A stretch of DNA of 5,927 bases from an uncultured Ardenticatenia bacterium (GCA_937858165.1 CALLZA010000524.1:1-5927); one strand, 5' to 3'. Positions 1-5,778 are shown, numbered from the stretch's first letter. Notes: generated by a model from the sequence alone, not told the origin. Numbers and translations are program-made.

Positions 1-1167
1 GGGCTAGAGGGGACAGGGATGCCGTCGCGGCACGACGCGGGGAATCCGCGGTTGCCTTACGTGCTGCTGCTGCCGGTGATGGCCGGGGCCGGGACGGCGG
101 CGCTGCTCTACGCCTTGCTCCGCTATCTCGATGTGGGCCGGGCGGCGGCGCTGACGGCCGTCGTCTTCTTCGCCCTGGGGACGACGCAGTGGAAGTACAG
201 CACGGTCCTCTTTTCCCACCCGCTGTCCGGCTTCCTGGTCGTCCTGTCGGGGACGCTGGCCCTGCTGCTGGCTGAGCGGGAGCTGGCCGGCTGGTCGTGG
301 TACGCGCTGCTGGGTTTCGCCTTGGGCGCGGCCGTCGTCGTCGAGTACTCCAACGCTCTGCTGCTGCCCCTGGTCGGCCTCTTCTGGCTGTGGCGCAGTT
401 GGCCGCGGGCGCGCCGCCGGCCACTGACCACGGTGCTGCCGGCGCTGCTGGCCGCCGCCCTGCCGCTGGCCTTCCTGGCCTGGTACAACACGGCCAACTT
501 CGGCCGCCCGTGGACGCTCTCCTACGCCTACGCCGTCAACTACCCCTGGGCCGGTTCGTTCGCCACGACATTCAACTTTCCCCTGCTGCCGGGGTTGCGG
601 GCGCTGCTGTGGTGGGGCGAGGGGGGCGGCTGGTGCGGCGGGCCGCCGTGCATCAATCAGGGGTTGTTGCTGCTGTCGCCGATGTGGGTGCTAGCCCTGC
701 CGGGGCTGGTGGTGTTTTTGCGGCGGCGACAGGCGGCGTTCGGCCTCATGACCGGGCTGTTCCTGCTCTACCTGCTGCTCTTCGCCAAACACCACACTTC
801 CCACGGTTTCACCGCCGACGGTCGCTACCTTGTGCCGTTCCTGGGCCTGCTCGTGCCCGCCCTGGGCTTCGCCCTCGACTGGCTGTTCGACCCGCGCCGC
901 AGGCCGGTCTTCCGCGCCGTGGCCGCGCTGGTCGTCTACGGCCTCTTCTTCCTGTCGCTGGCGCGGCAGATGGCCCACATCGGCACGAGCTACGGCTACG
1001 CCCTCGATCTGGCCGCGCTGCAACTCCCCCTGGCCCGGCCGGAGAACGCCGCTCTGGTGCTGCGCGCCGTCTTTCCCAACGCCGCCAACTGGCCGCAACT
1101 GCTGTTGCCGCTGGCCGCAGCCGTCGCTCTGGCGGCGTTGGCGCGCCGCCGACTGGCCCGGCGTTAA
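1..1167 (+). CDS. GT-C / PMT-like membrane glycosyltransferase-family protein, 5' partial
   Basis: This reading frame is open from the first base to TAA at 1165-1167. It encodes 388 residues, almost all hydrophobic, with roughly nine or ten membrane segments separated by short Arg-rich loops. The first in-frame ATG is at 19, preceded by GAGGGG at 7-12, so a start there cannot be excluded. However, the segment around residues 52-68 counted from that ATG (ALGTTQWKYSTVLFSHPL) resembles the region that follows the first membrane helices and the catalytic Asp-bearing periplasmic loop in PMT/ArnT-like GT-C enzymes. Later 'GLLLLSPMW' and 'ADGRYLVPFL' (266 onward) resemble the 'GLL-SP' and 'GPRYLLP' stretches of those proteins. 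The N-terminal helix and acidic catalytic loop are therefore probably missing beyond the window edge. Family members transfer sugars from polyprenyl-phosphate carriers to proteins or glycolipids outside the membrane. The donor and acceptor here are unknown. Membrane protein is near certain; the enzyme family is inferred from motif resemblance only. Confidence 0.65.
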   Translation, partial: GLEGTGMPSRHDAGNPRLPYVLLLPVMAGAGTAALLYALLRYLDVGRAAALTAVVFFALGTTQWKYSTVLFSHPLSGFLVVLSGTLALLLAERELAGWSWYALLGFALGAAVVVEYSNALLLPLVGLFWLWRSWPRARRRPLTTVLPALLAAALPLAFLAWYNTANFGRPWTLSYAYAVNYPWAGSFATTFNFPLLPGLRALLWWGEGGGWCGGPPCINQGLLLLSPMWVLALPGLVVFLRRRQAAFGLMTGLFLLYLLLFAKHHTSHGFTADGRYLVPFLGLLVPALGFALDWLFDPRRRPVFRAVAALVVYGLFFLSLARQMAHIGTSYGYALDLAALQLPLARPENAALVLRAVFPNAANWPQLLLPLAAAVALAALARRRLARR

Positions 1168-1216
1168 CCTGCCACTCATGCGCCGCCAGGAAATGTGGTA
1201 TGGGCGCGGCGCTGCT

Positions 1217-1239
1217 GTTAAGATAACACGTTGTTTAAC
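1217..1239. promoter_or_regulatory. AT-rich imperfect dyad in intergenic leader
   Basis: An AT-rich island stands out in a GC-rich gap. GTTAA at 1217-1221 is mirrored by TTAAC at 1235-1239, with a smaller inner dyad AACA-CGT-TGTT at 1225-1235. It lies about 80 bases before the downstream start codon, so it could be an operator or part of a promoter. I do not see a clean -35/-10 pair. Function is speculative. Confidence 0.25.
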
Positions 1240-1241
1240 CG

Positions 1242-1259
1242 GACGCGCCGCGGCGCGTC
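1242..1259. repeat. Perfect 18-bp GC palindrome upstream of the LysM-protein gene
   Basis: GACGCGCCGCGGCGCGTC equals its own reverse complement. As RNA it could fold into a 7-bp GC stem with a CGCG loop. It ends 57 bases before the ATG at 1317 and 38 bases before the ribosome-binding site. No T-run follows, so it is not a classical intrinsic terminator for the upstream gene. It could be a protein-binding site, an mRNA-stabilising 5' hairpin, or a chance product of high GC content. Confidence 0.5.
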
Positions 1260-1297
1260 GTGCGGTTGCCGGCCAAGCTGAGCCTGGGCAACCGGCT

Positions 1298-1309
1298 GAG
1301 GAGAAGAGG
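1298..1309 (+). promoter_or_regulatory. Strong ribosome-binding site that fixes the start at 1317
   Basis: GAGGAGAAGAGG is a purine-rich Shine-Dalgarno stretch ending seven bases before ATG 1317-1319. The frame is also open upstream to a GTG at 1260, but that codon has no comparable site. Starting at 1317 also places a canonical signal peptide exactly at the N-terminus, so 1317 is the better start. Confidence 0.8.
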
Positions 1310-1316
1310 AATCGAC

Positions 1317-3029
1317 ATGCGCAAGACACACCTGCTGCTGCTGGCACTTTTCGTGCTACTACTGGCCGGCGCGGCGACCCTGCCGGCACAGGCCCAAAGC
1401 GGCCCTAACCTGCTGGAGAACCCCGGCTTCGAAGCGGGCCACTTCAATCAGGACGGCATCGCCCAGATCACCGTGCCCAACGGCTGGCGGATGTACTGGT
1501 CTAACAATGAGCTGATCTTCGGCGGCGAGTGGGTGACCACCCGCCCGGAGACCATCGTCTGGAACATCAAAGGCTCGCCGCCGGGCGAAGAGTTCTTCTG
1601 GAAAGACGGCGCCTACACGATGAAGGTCTTCAACACCTGGGCGCCGCTGTGGGCCGCGCTGGGGCAGGACGTGGAGGGGCTGGAAGTCGGCCGCCGCTAC
1701 CGTCTGGCCGTGCCCGTCTACATCGACGTCTTCGTCGATTACGAGGGCGGCCAGAAGATCGCCCCGCCGCCGGAGCACCGAAGCATGGCCAAGGTGCGCT
1801 TGGGCGCGGGGCCGGTCGGCGCCACCTGGCGTGACGAGAACGCCATCAACTACAGTGGCTGGTGGACGGCCGACACGATCAACCCGTTCTATCAGGCGTA
1901 CCCCATCTTCGTCCACGAGTTCACGGCCACCCAGCCGAACATGACCGTCTACATCGAGATGGCCTCGGCCTATCCGTTCCCCCACAACGGCTTCTTCTTC
2001 GATACGCCGTCGCTGGTGGCGCTTGATGCGACCGGGGCCGTGGCAGCCCAGCCGGCGGCGGGCACGACGAATACGGGCGCAGCCGCCCAACCGGCCGCGC
2101 CGGTGGCCCAGGCGGCGACGGTTGTCCCGCCGACGCCGCGTCCCGATGGCTCCATCGTCCACGTCGTGCAGCAAGGGGATACGCTGTGGGTCATCGCCAT
2201 CAACTACGCCGAGACGCTTGGCCTGGCCCCGCTCGATGCGCTGGCGGCCATTCGCGAGTTGAACAACGACCCGGCGTTCCTGAACCCCGGCGACGAGATT
2301 CTCATCAAGGCCGGCACGGGCGACGCCGCGGCGCAGGCCACGGCTGACCCGGCGGCCACTGTCGATCCGGTGGCAACCGCAGACCCGGCGGCCACGCTTG
2401 ACCCCGCCGCACCCGTTGACCCGGCGGCGACGGTCGATCCGGCGGCTACGCCCCCGGCCGACGCCACGGCCGCGGCGACGACTGAGGCAGCGACGACCGA
2501 CGTGACGCCCGAAGGCGCGGCCGTGGCCGGGACGATCTGCGTTGGCGCTTTCCACGACGCCAATCGCGACGGCCAGCGCAATGAGGATGAGCCGTTGGTG
2601 GCCAATGCCGCCATTGCCATCTCCCGCGCCGGCGCGACGGTCTCGACCTACATCACGGACGGTGTGACCGAGCCGTACTGCTTCGAGTTGACTGAGGCCG
2701 ACAGCTACCAGTTGCAGCTCTATCCGCCGGCCGGCTTCGCAGCCACGACGGAAGACAACTGGGCGGTGTCGATTGCTAGCGGCGAGTCCTACACCGTGCT
2801 GTTTGGGCTGGGCGACGCCCCGGCCAGCGACGCGGCGGCCGACGCCGCCGTGGAGCCGGCCAGCGACACAACCACCGCCGGCGAGGCGACCGACGGGGCG
2901 GTTGAAGAGGCCGCGGCCGATGGCGAGGGTGGGCTGTTCAGCGGCCGGCTGGGCATCATCGTCCTGGGCGCGGCCGGGTTCCTGCTGGTGCTGGCGGCGC
3001 TGGGCGTTTATCTGTTGCGGCGCGGGTAA
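1317..3029 (+). CDS. Secreted LysM / SdrD-B-like surface protein with C-terminal membrane anchor
   Basis: A 570-residue modular envelope protein. Residues 1-26 form a signal peptide (MRK, then a Leu-rich core, then AQA) with likely cleavage before Q27. Residues 30-237 begin with 'NLLENPGFE', typical of galactose-binding-like or CBM-like beta-sandwiches in secreted proteins. Residues 280-333 ('VHVVQQGDTLW... LNPGDEILI') are a LysM domain, known to bind N-acetylglucosamine polymers such as peptidoglycan. Residues 343-378 are six 'xDPAAT' hexapeptides, continuing as an Ala/Thr-rich linker to about 400. Residues 405-500 resemble an SdrD-B/Cna-B-like domain, with an acidic loop 'DANRDGQRNEDE' at 414-425 that could bind calcium. 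An acidic linker leads to a TM helix at 545-567 and a short Arg tail. The protein is therefore predicted to be anchored in the membrane and exposed outside, touching wall or surface glycans. No catalytic motif was seen. It begins 149 bases after the glycosyltransferase-like gene, on the same strand, and is followed by a terminator. Domain assignments are by eye; the LysM, signal peptide and TM calls are the firmest. Confidence 0.88.
   Translation: MRKTHLLLLALFVLLLAGAATLPAQAQSGPNLLENPGFEAGHFNQDGIAQITVPNGWRMYWSNNELIFGGEWVTTRPETIVWNIKGSPPGEEFFWKDGAYTMKVFNTWAPLWAALGQDVEGLEVGRRYRLAVPVYIDVFVDYEGGQKIAPPPEHRSMAKVRLGAGPVGATWRDENAINYSGWWTADTINPFYQAYPIFVHEFTATQPNMTVYIEMASAYPFPHNGFFFDTPSLVALDATGAVAAQPAAGTTNTGAAAQPAAPVAQAATVVPPTPRPDGSIVHVVQQGDTLWVIAINYAETLGLAPLDALAAIRELNNDPAFLNPGDEILIKAGTGDAAAQATADPAATVDPVATADPAATLDPAAPVDPAATVDPAATPPADATAAATTEAATTDVTPEGAAVAGTICVGAFHDANRDGQRNEDEPLVANAAIAISRAGATVSTYITDGVTEPYCFELTEADSYQLQLYPPAGFAATTEDNWAVSIASGESYTVLFGLGDAPASDAAADAAVEPASDTTTAGEATDGAVEEAAADGEGGLFSGRLGIIVLGAAGFLLVLAALGVYLLRRG
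2343..2450 (+). repeat. Six tandem 18-bp units encoding xDPAAT linker
   Basis: Six consecutive 18-base units encode ADPAAT, VDPVAT, ADPAAT, LDPAAP, VDPAAT and VDPAAT inside the LysM protein. Third positions vary freely (gac/gat, ccg/ccc, gcg/gcc/gct) while the peptide is kept. This suggests an old expansion held for its protein property, most likely a flexible extended spacer between LysM and the SdrD-B-like domain. Confidence 0.85.
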
Positions 3030-3052
3030 CAGAGGGAGCTATAGACAATAGA

Positions 3053-3075
3053 CGGCTGTATTCAGCCGCGATTTT
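3053..3075 (+). terminator. Short hairpin with ATTTT tail after the LysM-protein gene
   Basis: CGGCTG (3053-3058) and CAGCCG (3063-3068) form a perfect 6-bp stem with a TATT loop, followed by CGATTTT. It begins 23 bases after the stop codon. The T-run is short and offset by two bases, so it may be a weak terminator or a 3'-end stabiliser backed up by the stronger hairpin downstream. Confidence 0.45.
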
Positions 3076-3097
3076 GTGGATTAGCCCGTAAGTAGCG

Positions 3098-3128
3098 AGA
3101 GGGGGTCAACGGCCCCCTCTTTTATTTT
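3098..3128 (+). terminator. Intrinsic (rho-independent) terminator
   Basis: AGAGGGGG (3098-3105) pairs perfectly with CCCCCTCT (3113-3120) around the loop TCAACGG, and the tail continues TTTATTTT to 3128. An 8-bp GC-rich stem with an adjacent T-tract is the classical form. It ends transcription from the LysM-protein gene and separates it from the small membrane-protein gene, whose own promoter lies just downstream. Confidence 0.9.
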
Positions 3129-3163
3129 GCCTTTTCCTTGTGGCGTTTCCGACTGTTGCGGTC

Positions 3164-3172
3164 TGCTATAAT
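3164..3172 (+). promoter_or_regulatory. Extended -10 promoter for the small membrane-protein gene
   Basis: TGCTATAAT contains a perfect TATAAT at 3167-3172 with an upstream TG extension. This form can work with a poor -35, and only weak -35 candidates (around 3145-3151) are visible. It follows directly after the terminator and leaves a leader of roughly 45-50 bases before ATG 3228, which suits a sigma-70-type promoter. This is a prediction from consensus only. Confidence 0.65.
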
Positions 3173-3213
3173 GGCAGACAATTCCAGAGTGAAGTAGGCT
3201 CGTACAACGCCAC

Positions 3214-3220
3214 AGGGGAG
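3214..3220 (+). promoter_or_regulatory. Ribosome-binding site for the gene at 3228
   Basis: AGGGGAG lies seven bases before ATG 3228-3230, an ideal Shine-Dalgarno spacing. It supports both the chosen start and the reality of this short gene. Confidence 0.75.
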
Positions 3221-3227
3221 AACAAGG

Positions 3228-3584
3228 ATGGACATCATCCTTGACACCATACGCCGCCTCATGGAAGGTCTAGGTGACCTGCTGCTCTCACCCCTTGTCA
3301 CAGATAGCCTGTACCGGCGCGGATTCTTGGCCGGAGTCTTTACAACGGTAGCCATCGGCTGGCTGGGGGCAAGGCTACTCGCCACGATTCAGAGCGCGCG
3401 CGCCGCAATCGCGGCCTTCTTTCAACCCTCCCCTCTGCCCGCCACCCGCCCCGGCCCAAGCGGCTACGATCGAGCACGGGGCTGTAGTACAGGTGTCTTG
3501 CTATTGGCCGGCCTATTGATCTGTCTTATCGTTTTCGCGGCGTTAACCATTGCCGCACTGTTACGGGACATCCCGTCGCCTTAA
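3228..3584 (+). CDS. Small two-TM membrane protein of unknown function
   Basis: This encodes 118 residues. I do not recognise the family. An amphipathic N-terminal stretch (about 1-28, 'MDIILDTIRRLMEGLGDLL') is followed by 'YRRG' and a membrane segment at about 33-52. A Pro-rich hydrophilic middle (about 66-84, 'PSPLPATRPGPSGYDRARG') precedes a second strong membrane helix at about 86-111 and a short tail ending 'RDIPSP'. No Cys pair, enzymatic motif or signal cleavage site was seen. The gene is supported by its own extended -10 promoter, a well-spaced AGGGGAG site and an isolated position behind a terminator, so it seems to be a single-gene transcript. Its codons are visibly less GC-extreme than those of its neighbours (ATA, CTA, TTG, TTA and ACA appear), which may reflect a lineage-specific or acquired gene. 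The next gene is convergent, with a 58-base gap that holds only a weak 5-bp hairpin (3596-3612). Confidence 0.75.
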   Translation: MDIILDTIRRLMEGLGDLLLSPLVTDSLYRRGFLAGVFTTVAIGWLGARLLATIQSARAAIAAFFQPSPLPATRPGPSGYDRARGCSTGVLLLAGLLICLIVFAALTIAALLRDIPSP

Positions 3585-3642
3585 TGCCGCCTAAACACTT
3601 CTCACCCAAGTGCAAGGTAAATCCGTTGTCCCTCCTCTATTC

Positions 3643-4821
3643 TCAGGGAGTGGCGTTCATCAGGATATAGACCTCATAGTTGCCGCTGCTGTTGTCTTCC
3701 CAAGCGACGTAGAGACGGCCGTTGACAAAGGCCGTCACCGGAAAGTCGGAGTCGCCGCTGTTGTTGCTGATGCCGCCGCCGCTGGCTGAGCCGTTGCCCA
3801 CTTCGACCCAATTCGTCCCGACCAGGCGGCGGACGTAGACCTCGTTGTCGGTCGCTGTCTTTTCTTGCCAGGCCAGGAAGGGAATGCCGGACGCGGCCAA
3901 GTTCGGTTCCGTCGAGTCGCGCGGTGTGTTGCTGATGCCGCCGCCCGAAGCCGCCCCGCTGCCGGCGGGCACCCACTCGTTGCCCTCCAGCGTGGCGGCG
4001 TAGACCTCTCGCTGCCCCCCAACCTCGTCATACCAGGCCACGTAGGGCTTTCCGCCGTCGCTGTAGATCAACGTTGCATAGAATGAATCCCCCGGCGTAT
4101 TGCTGACGCCGCCGTTCGAGGCGGAGTGGTTGCCCACTTCGACCCAGGCGGAGCCGTTGTAGCGACGCAGGTAGATTTCGCCCACGGTATCCGTCTCGGC
4201 CCAGACAACGGTCGGCAACCCCCCACTGAGGGCCAGCGCCGGCCGGCCAGAGCGGGTTTTGGTGTTAGAGATGCCGCCGCCGGAGGCCGAACCGGCCAGC
4301 CCCACCCAGGCATTGCCATCCCACTGTCGCAGATAGACTTCGCTGTTGCCGGCGCTACTGTCGGTCCACACGGCAAATGCCTGGCCGTTGGCTGCGACAT
4401 GCAGATCGACGAACCGCGAGTCGCCCTTATTGTTGCTGATGCCGCCGCCAGTGGCCGAGCTGGCCCCAACTTGCTCCCAGGCTGTGCCCGTCCAGCGCCG
4501 GACGTAGATTTCAGTCTTGTTGGGCGTGTCGTCGTGCCAGGCGACCCACGGGTTGTCGTCTGGCCCGACGGCCACTGATGGCCAGACCGAATCGCCACTG
4601 TTGTTGCTAATGCCGCCGCCGCTGGCCGAGCCGCCCAGCTCGCTCCAGGTCGAGCCATCCCAGCGGCGCAGGTAGATTTCGGCGTCGCCGGCGCTCGTGT
4701 CGCTCCAGGCGACGTAGAGTATGTTCCCCGGCCCGGCCGCGATCGCCACGTTCTGCGAGTCGCCGCCGTTGTTGCTGATGCCGCCGCCGCCGGCCGAGCC
4801 GGGGCCGACCGGTTGCCAGCC
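3643..4821 (-). repeat. Seven ~168-bp tandem repeats encoding propeller blades
   Basis: The Ile/Val codon of 'GGG(I/V)SN' recurs at 3769, 3934, 4105, 4270, 4438, 4609 and 4777 on the minus strand. Spacings are 165, 171, 165, 168, 171 and 168 bases, always whole codons. The best-kept nucleotide core is the stretch encoding GGGISNN; the rest has diverged. Repeat 4 is the most deviant (TRS in place of GDS). Confidence 0.92.
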
Positions 4822-5712
4822 GTCGCCGGGCGGCGGGGTGGCGGTGGGCGTTGGCGTGGCTGTGGCCGGGCGGGTGGTGGTGGGCGTCGGCGTGGCTGTG
4901 GCCGGGCGTGTGGCCGTGGGCGTCGGCGTGGCGGTGGTCGGCCGTGTCGCCGTGGGTGTCGGCTGGTCGCCCGGTGTCACGTAGACGTGCTGATCGACGA
5001 GATTGATGATCGCCAGGCGGCCGACGTTCTGATCAAGCGAACGGCCGGGAGCGCTGCCGGTGTCCTTGTCGTAGAAGTAGACGCGATACCAGCCCGGCCT
5101 GCTGGCCGTACTGATCGGGAACAGTCGCGATTCGCTACTGCAATCGCTGGCCAGACCGACGATGAGGCCCGTTGGATCGGTGATCTGAATGGCGTCGAGC
5201 GTGCCATTGCCTTCGTCGTCGCCGCAATCGGTCACGCGAACAGTGATGTTGCTCTCGTTCTGGATACGAATGTACCCTTCCCAGAAGGTCAAAGCGCCGC
5301 CGGTGACCCAATCGATGGGCAGGGGTTCAATACGGTTCAGCAGATTGGTGGCCGCCAGGGTGGTGCGGGTTGGGTCGGTATAGATGCGCTGGTCGCGCAG
5401 CTTGTTGACCCAGATAGTACCCTCGTTGCCGGTAAGGGTGTCGTTGTCCTCCAGGCGAACGCGATATAGACCGGGCTTGCCGGCTGTGGCGATGGAGAAG
5501 ATGAGGTTGCCTGTGCAGTTCGTCTGGTCGATGACGAGATTGTTGTCGGGATCATAGACCTGGACGACGTCCAGACGATTGTTGCCGGTGGTGTCGCCGC
5601 AGTCATAGAGGGTCAGCTCGATAACCGGCTCATCCTGGACGTGCAAGTACCCCTCCCAGAAGGTGTTGGGGCCGGTGGTCTGCCAGCCGGTCGGCAGCGG
5701 CATGTTCCCGAC
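3643..5712 (-). CDS. Large exported seven-repeat beta-propeller protein, 5' partial
   Basis: The genuine part encodes 689 residues ending at TGA 3643-3645. Its true start is lost, because sequence right of 5712 is sequencing adapter. Numbering from the codon at 5710-5712, residues 1-126 and 127-248 are two homologous beta-rich domains sharing 'FWEGYlhvQ', 'DCGD', 'DP' and 'pGlYRV'. Each has two Cys exactly 28 residues apart (38/66 and 163/191), consistent with disulphides outside the cytoplasm. Residues 249-297 are a Thr/Pro-rich linker. Residues 298-689 hold seven repeats of 55-57 residues, with consensus W-x-VG-x-GSASGGGISNN-x-GDS, then VAW-D-S-GN-EIYLRRWDG. The last repeat ends at 'EVYILMNATP', and the missing final strand is offered by 'GWQPVG' before the first repeat, as expected for velcro closure of a seven-bladed propeller. 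Similar repeat proteins occur as uncharacterised secreted proteins, and some propellers of this look bind sugars or partners. No catalytic residues were identified, and the repeats are not canonical Asp-boxes. A naive gene call would extend to ATG 5830-5832, which is artefactual. Location and fold are inferred. Confidence 0.88.
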   Translation of the reverse strand, partial: VGNMPLPTGWQTTGPNTFWEGYLHVQDEPVIELTLYDCGDTTGNNRLDVVQVYDPDNNLVIDQTNCTGNLIFSIATAGKPGLYRVRLEDNDTLTGNEGTIWVNKLRDQRIYTDPTRTTLAATNLLNRIEPLPIDWVTGGALTFWEGYIRIQNESNITVRVTDCGDDEGNGTLDAIQITDPTGLIVGLASDCSSESRLFPISTASRPGWYRVYFYDKDTGSAPGRSLDQNVGRLAIINLVDQHVYVTPGDQPTPTATRPTTATPTPTATRPATATPTPTTTRPATATPTPTATPPPGDGWQPVGPGSAGGGGISNNGGDSQNVAIAAGPGNILYVAWSDTSAGDAEIYLRRWDGSTWSELGGSASGGGISNNSGDSVWPSVAVGPDDNPWVAWHDDTPNKTEIYVRRWTGTAWEQVGASSATGGGISNNKGDSRFVDLHVAANGQAFAVWTDSSAGNSEVYLRQWDGNAWVGLAGSASGGGISNTKTRSGRPALALSGGLPTVVWAETDTVGEIYLRRYNGSAWVEVGNHSASNGGVSNTPGDSFYATLIYSDGGKPYVAWYDEVGGQREVYAATLEGNEWVPAGSGAASGGGISNTPRDSTEPNLAASGIPFLAWQEKTATDNEVYVRRLVGTNWVEVGNGSASGGGISNNSGDSDFPVTAFVNGRLYVAWEDNSSGNYEVYILMNATP
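4838..4966 (-). repeat. 36-bp tandem repeat encoding Thr-Pro linker
   Basis: Three full 36-base units (from 4838, 4874 and 4910) and one partial unit (from 4946) encode twelve-residue blocks of the type TPTPTATRPATA. They join the paired Cys-containing domains to the propeller. The units are nearly identical at the DNA level, so copy number may vary between strains and may be misassembled by short reads. Such Thr-Pro linkers are common in exported Chloroflexota proteins and are potential O-glycosylation sites. Confidence 0.88.
4969..5712 (-). repeat. Two-copy ~375-bp domain duplication
   Basis: Two copies of a ~125-residue beta-rich domain lie in tandem, the upstream copy being cut by the adapter junction at 5712. 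Matching landmarks (TFWEGY, DCGD, the second Cys, and PGLYRV versus PGWYRV) are offset by a constant 125 residues at the Cys positions. DNA identity is only moderate, so this is an old internal duplication rather than an assembly duplication. Confidence 0.75.
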
Positions 5713-5778
5713 CTGTCTCTTATACACATCTCCGAGCCCACGAGACCGTACTAGATCTCGTATGCCGTCTTCTGCTTG
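5713..5778 (+). other. Illumina Nextera adapter read-through (non-genomic)
   Basis: This is a complete library adapter in read direction. The 19-base Tn5 mosaic end CTGTCTCTTATACACATCT is at 5713-5731. The Nextera read-2 part CCGAGCCCACGAGAC is at 5732-5746. An 8-base i7 index, CGTACTAG (the value I recall for Nextera index N702), is at 5747-5754. The P7 flow-cell sequence beginning ATCTCGTATGCC and ending CTTCTGCTTG is at 5755-5778. All parts are in the right order with no gaps or mismatches that I can see. It is a library artefact, not a transposon. Confidence 0.98.

Noticed and set aside
297..1226. Open frame on the plus strand overlapping the membrane-protein gene in another frame
   Set aside because: The product is Ala/Arg/Pro-rich without membrane segments or domains, while the other frame gives a well-formed polytopic membrane protein.
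1260..1316. Upstream GTG at 1260 as the start of the LysM protein
   Set aside because: It adds 19 basic residues ahead of a perfect signal peptide, has no Shine-Dalgarno, and overlaps the palindrome and the strong ribosome-binding site that serves ATG 1317.
2343..2450. Pentapeptide or hexapeptide-repeat structural domain
   Set aside because: The xDPAAT units are Pro/Ala/Thr-rich, lack the left-handed beta-helix pattern and merge into a disordered linker.
1359..2555. Long open frame on the minus strand opposite the LysM-protein gene
   Set aside because: The translation is Arg/Gly-rich low-complexity, with no ribosome-binding site or recognisable domain. It is a shadow caused by high GC and the codon pattern of the real gene.
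3596..3612. CACTT/AAGTG hairpin between the convergent genes as a bidirectional terminator
   Set aside because: The stem is only 5 bp with mixed composition and no proper T-tract on either strand.
3643..4821. CRISPR-like or regulatory direct-repeat array
   Set aside because: The recurring ~168-base pattern is in frame, with whole-codon spacing and protein-level conservation. It encodes propeller blades.
4813..5469. Open frames on the plus strand across the linker and Cys-domain region
   Set aside because: They are antisense to a gene with clear repeats and domains. The Gly/Arg/Val repeats simply mirror the Thr-Pro linker DNA.
3643..5712. Sialidase or other BNR/Asp-box enzyme
   Set aside because: The repeats look superficially similar (W-D-S-GN-EIY), but the canonical S-x-D-x-G-x-T-W Asp-box and the arginine triad were not seen.
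5713..5731. Tn5/IS50-type mosaic end as evidence of a transposon insertion
   Set aside because: It is followed immediately by the Nextera read-2 adapter, an index and P7, with no transposase or second end, so it is library chemistry.
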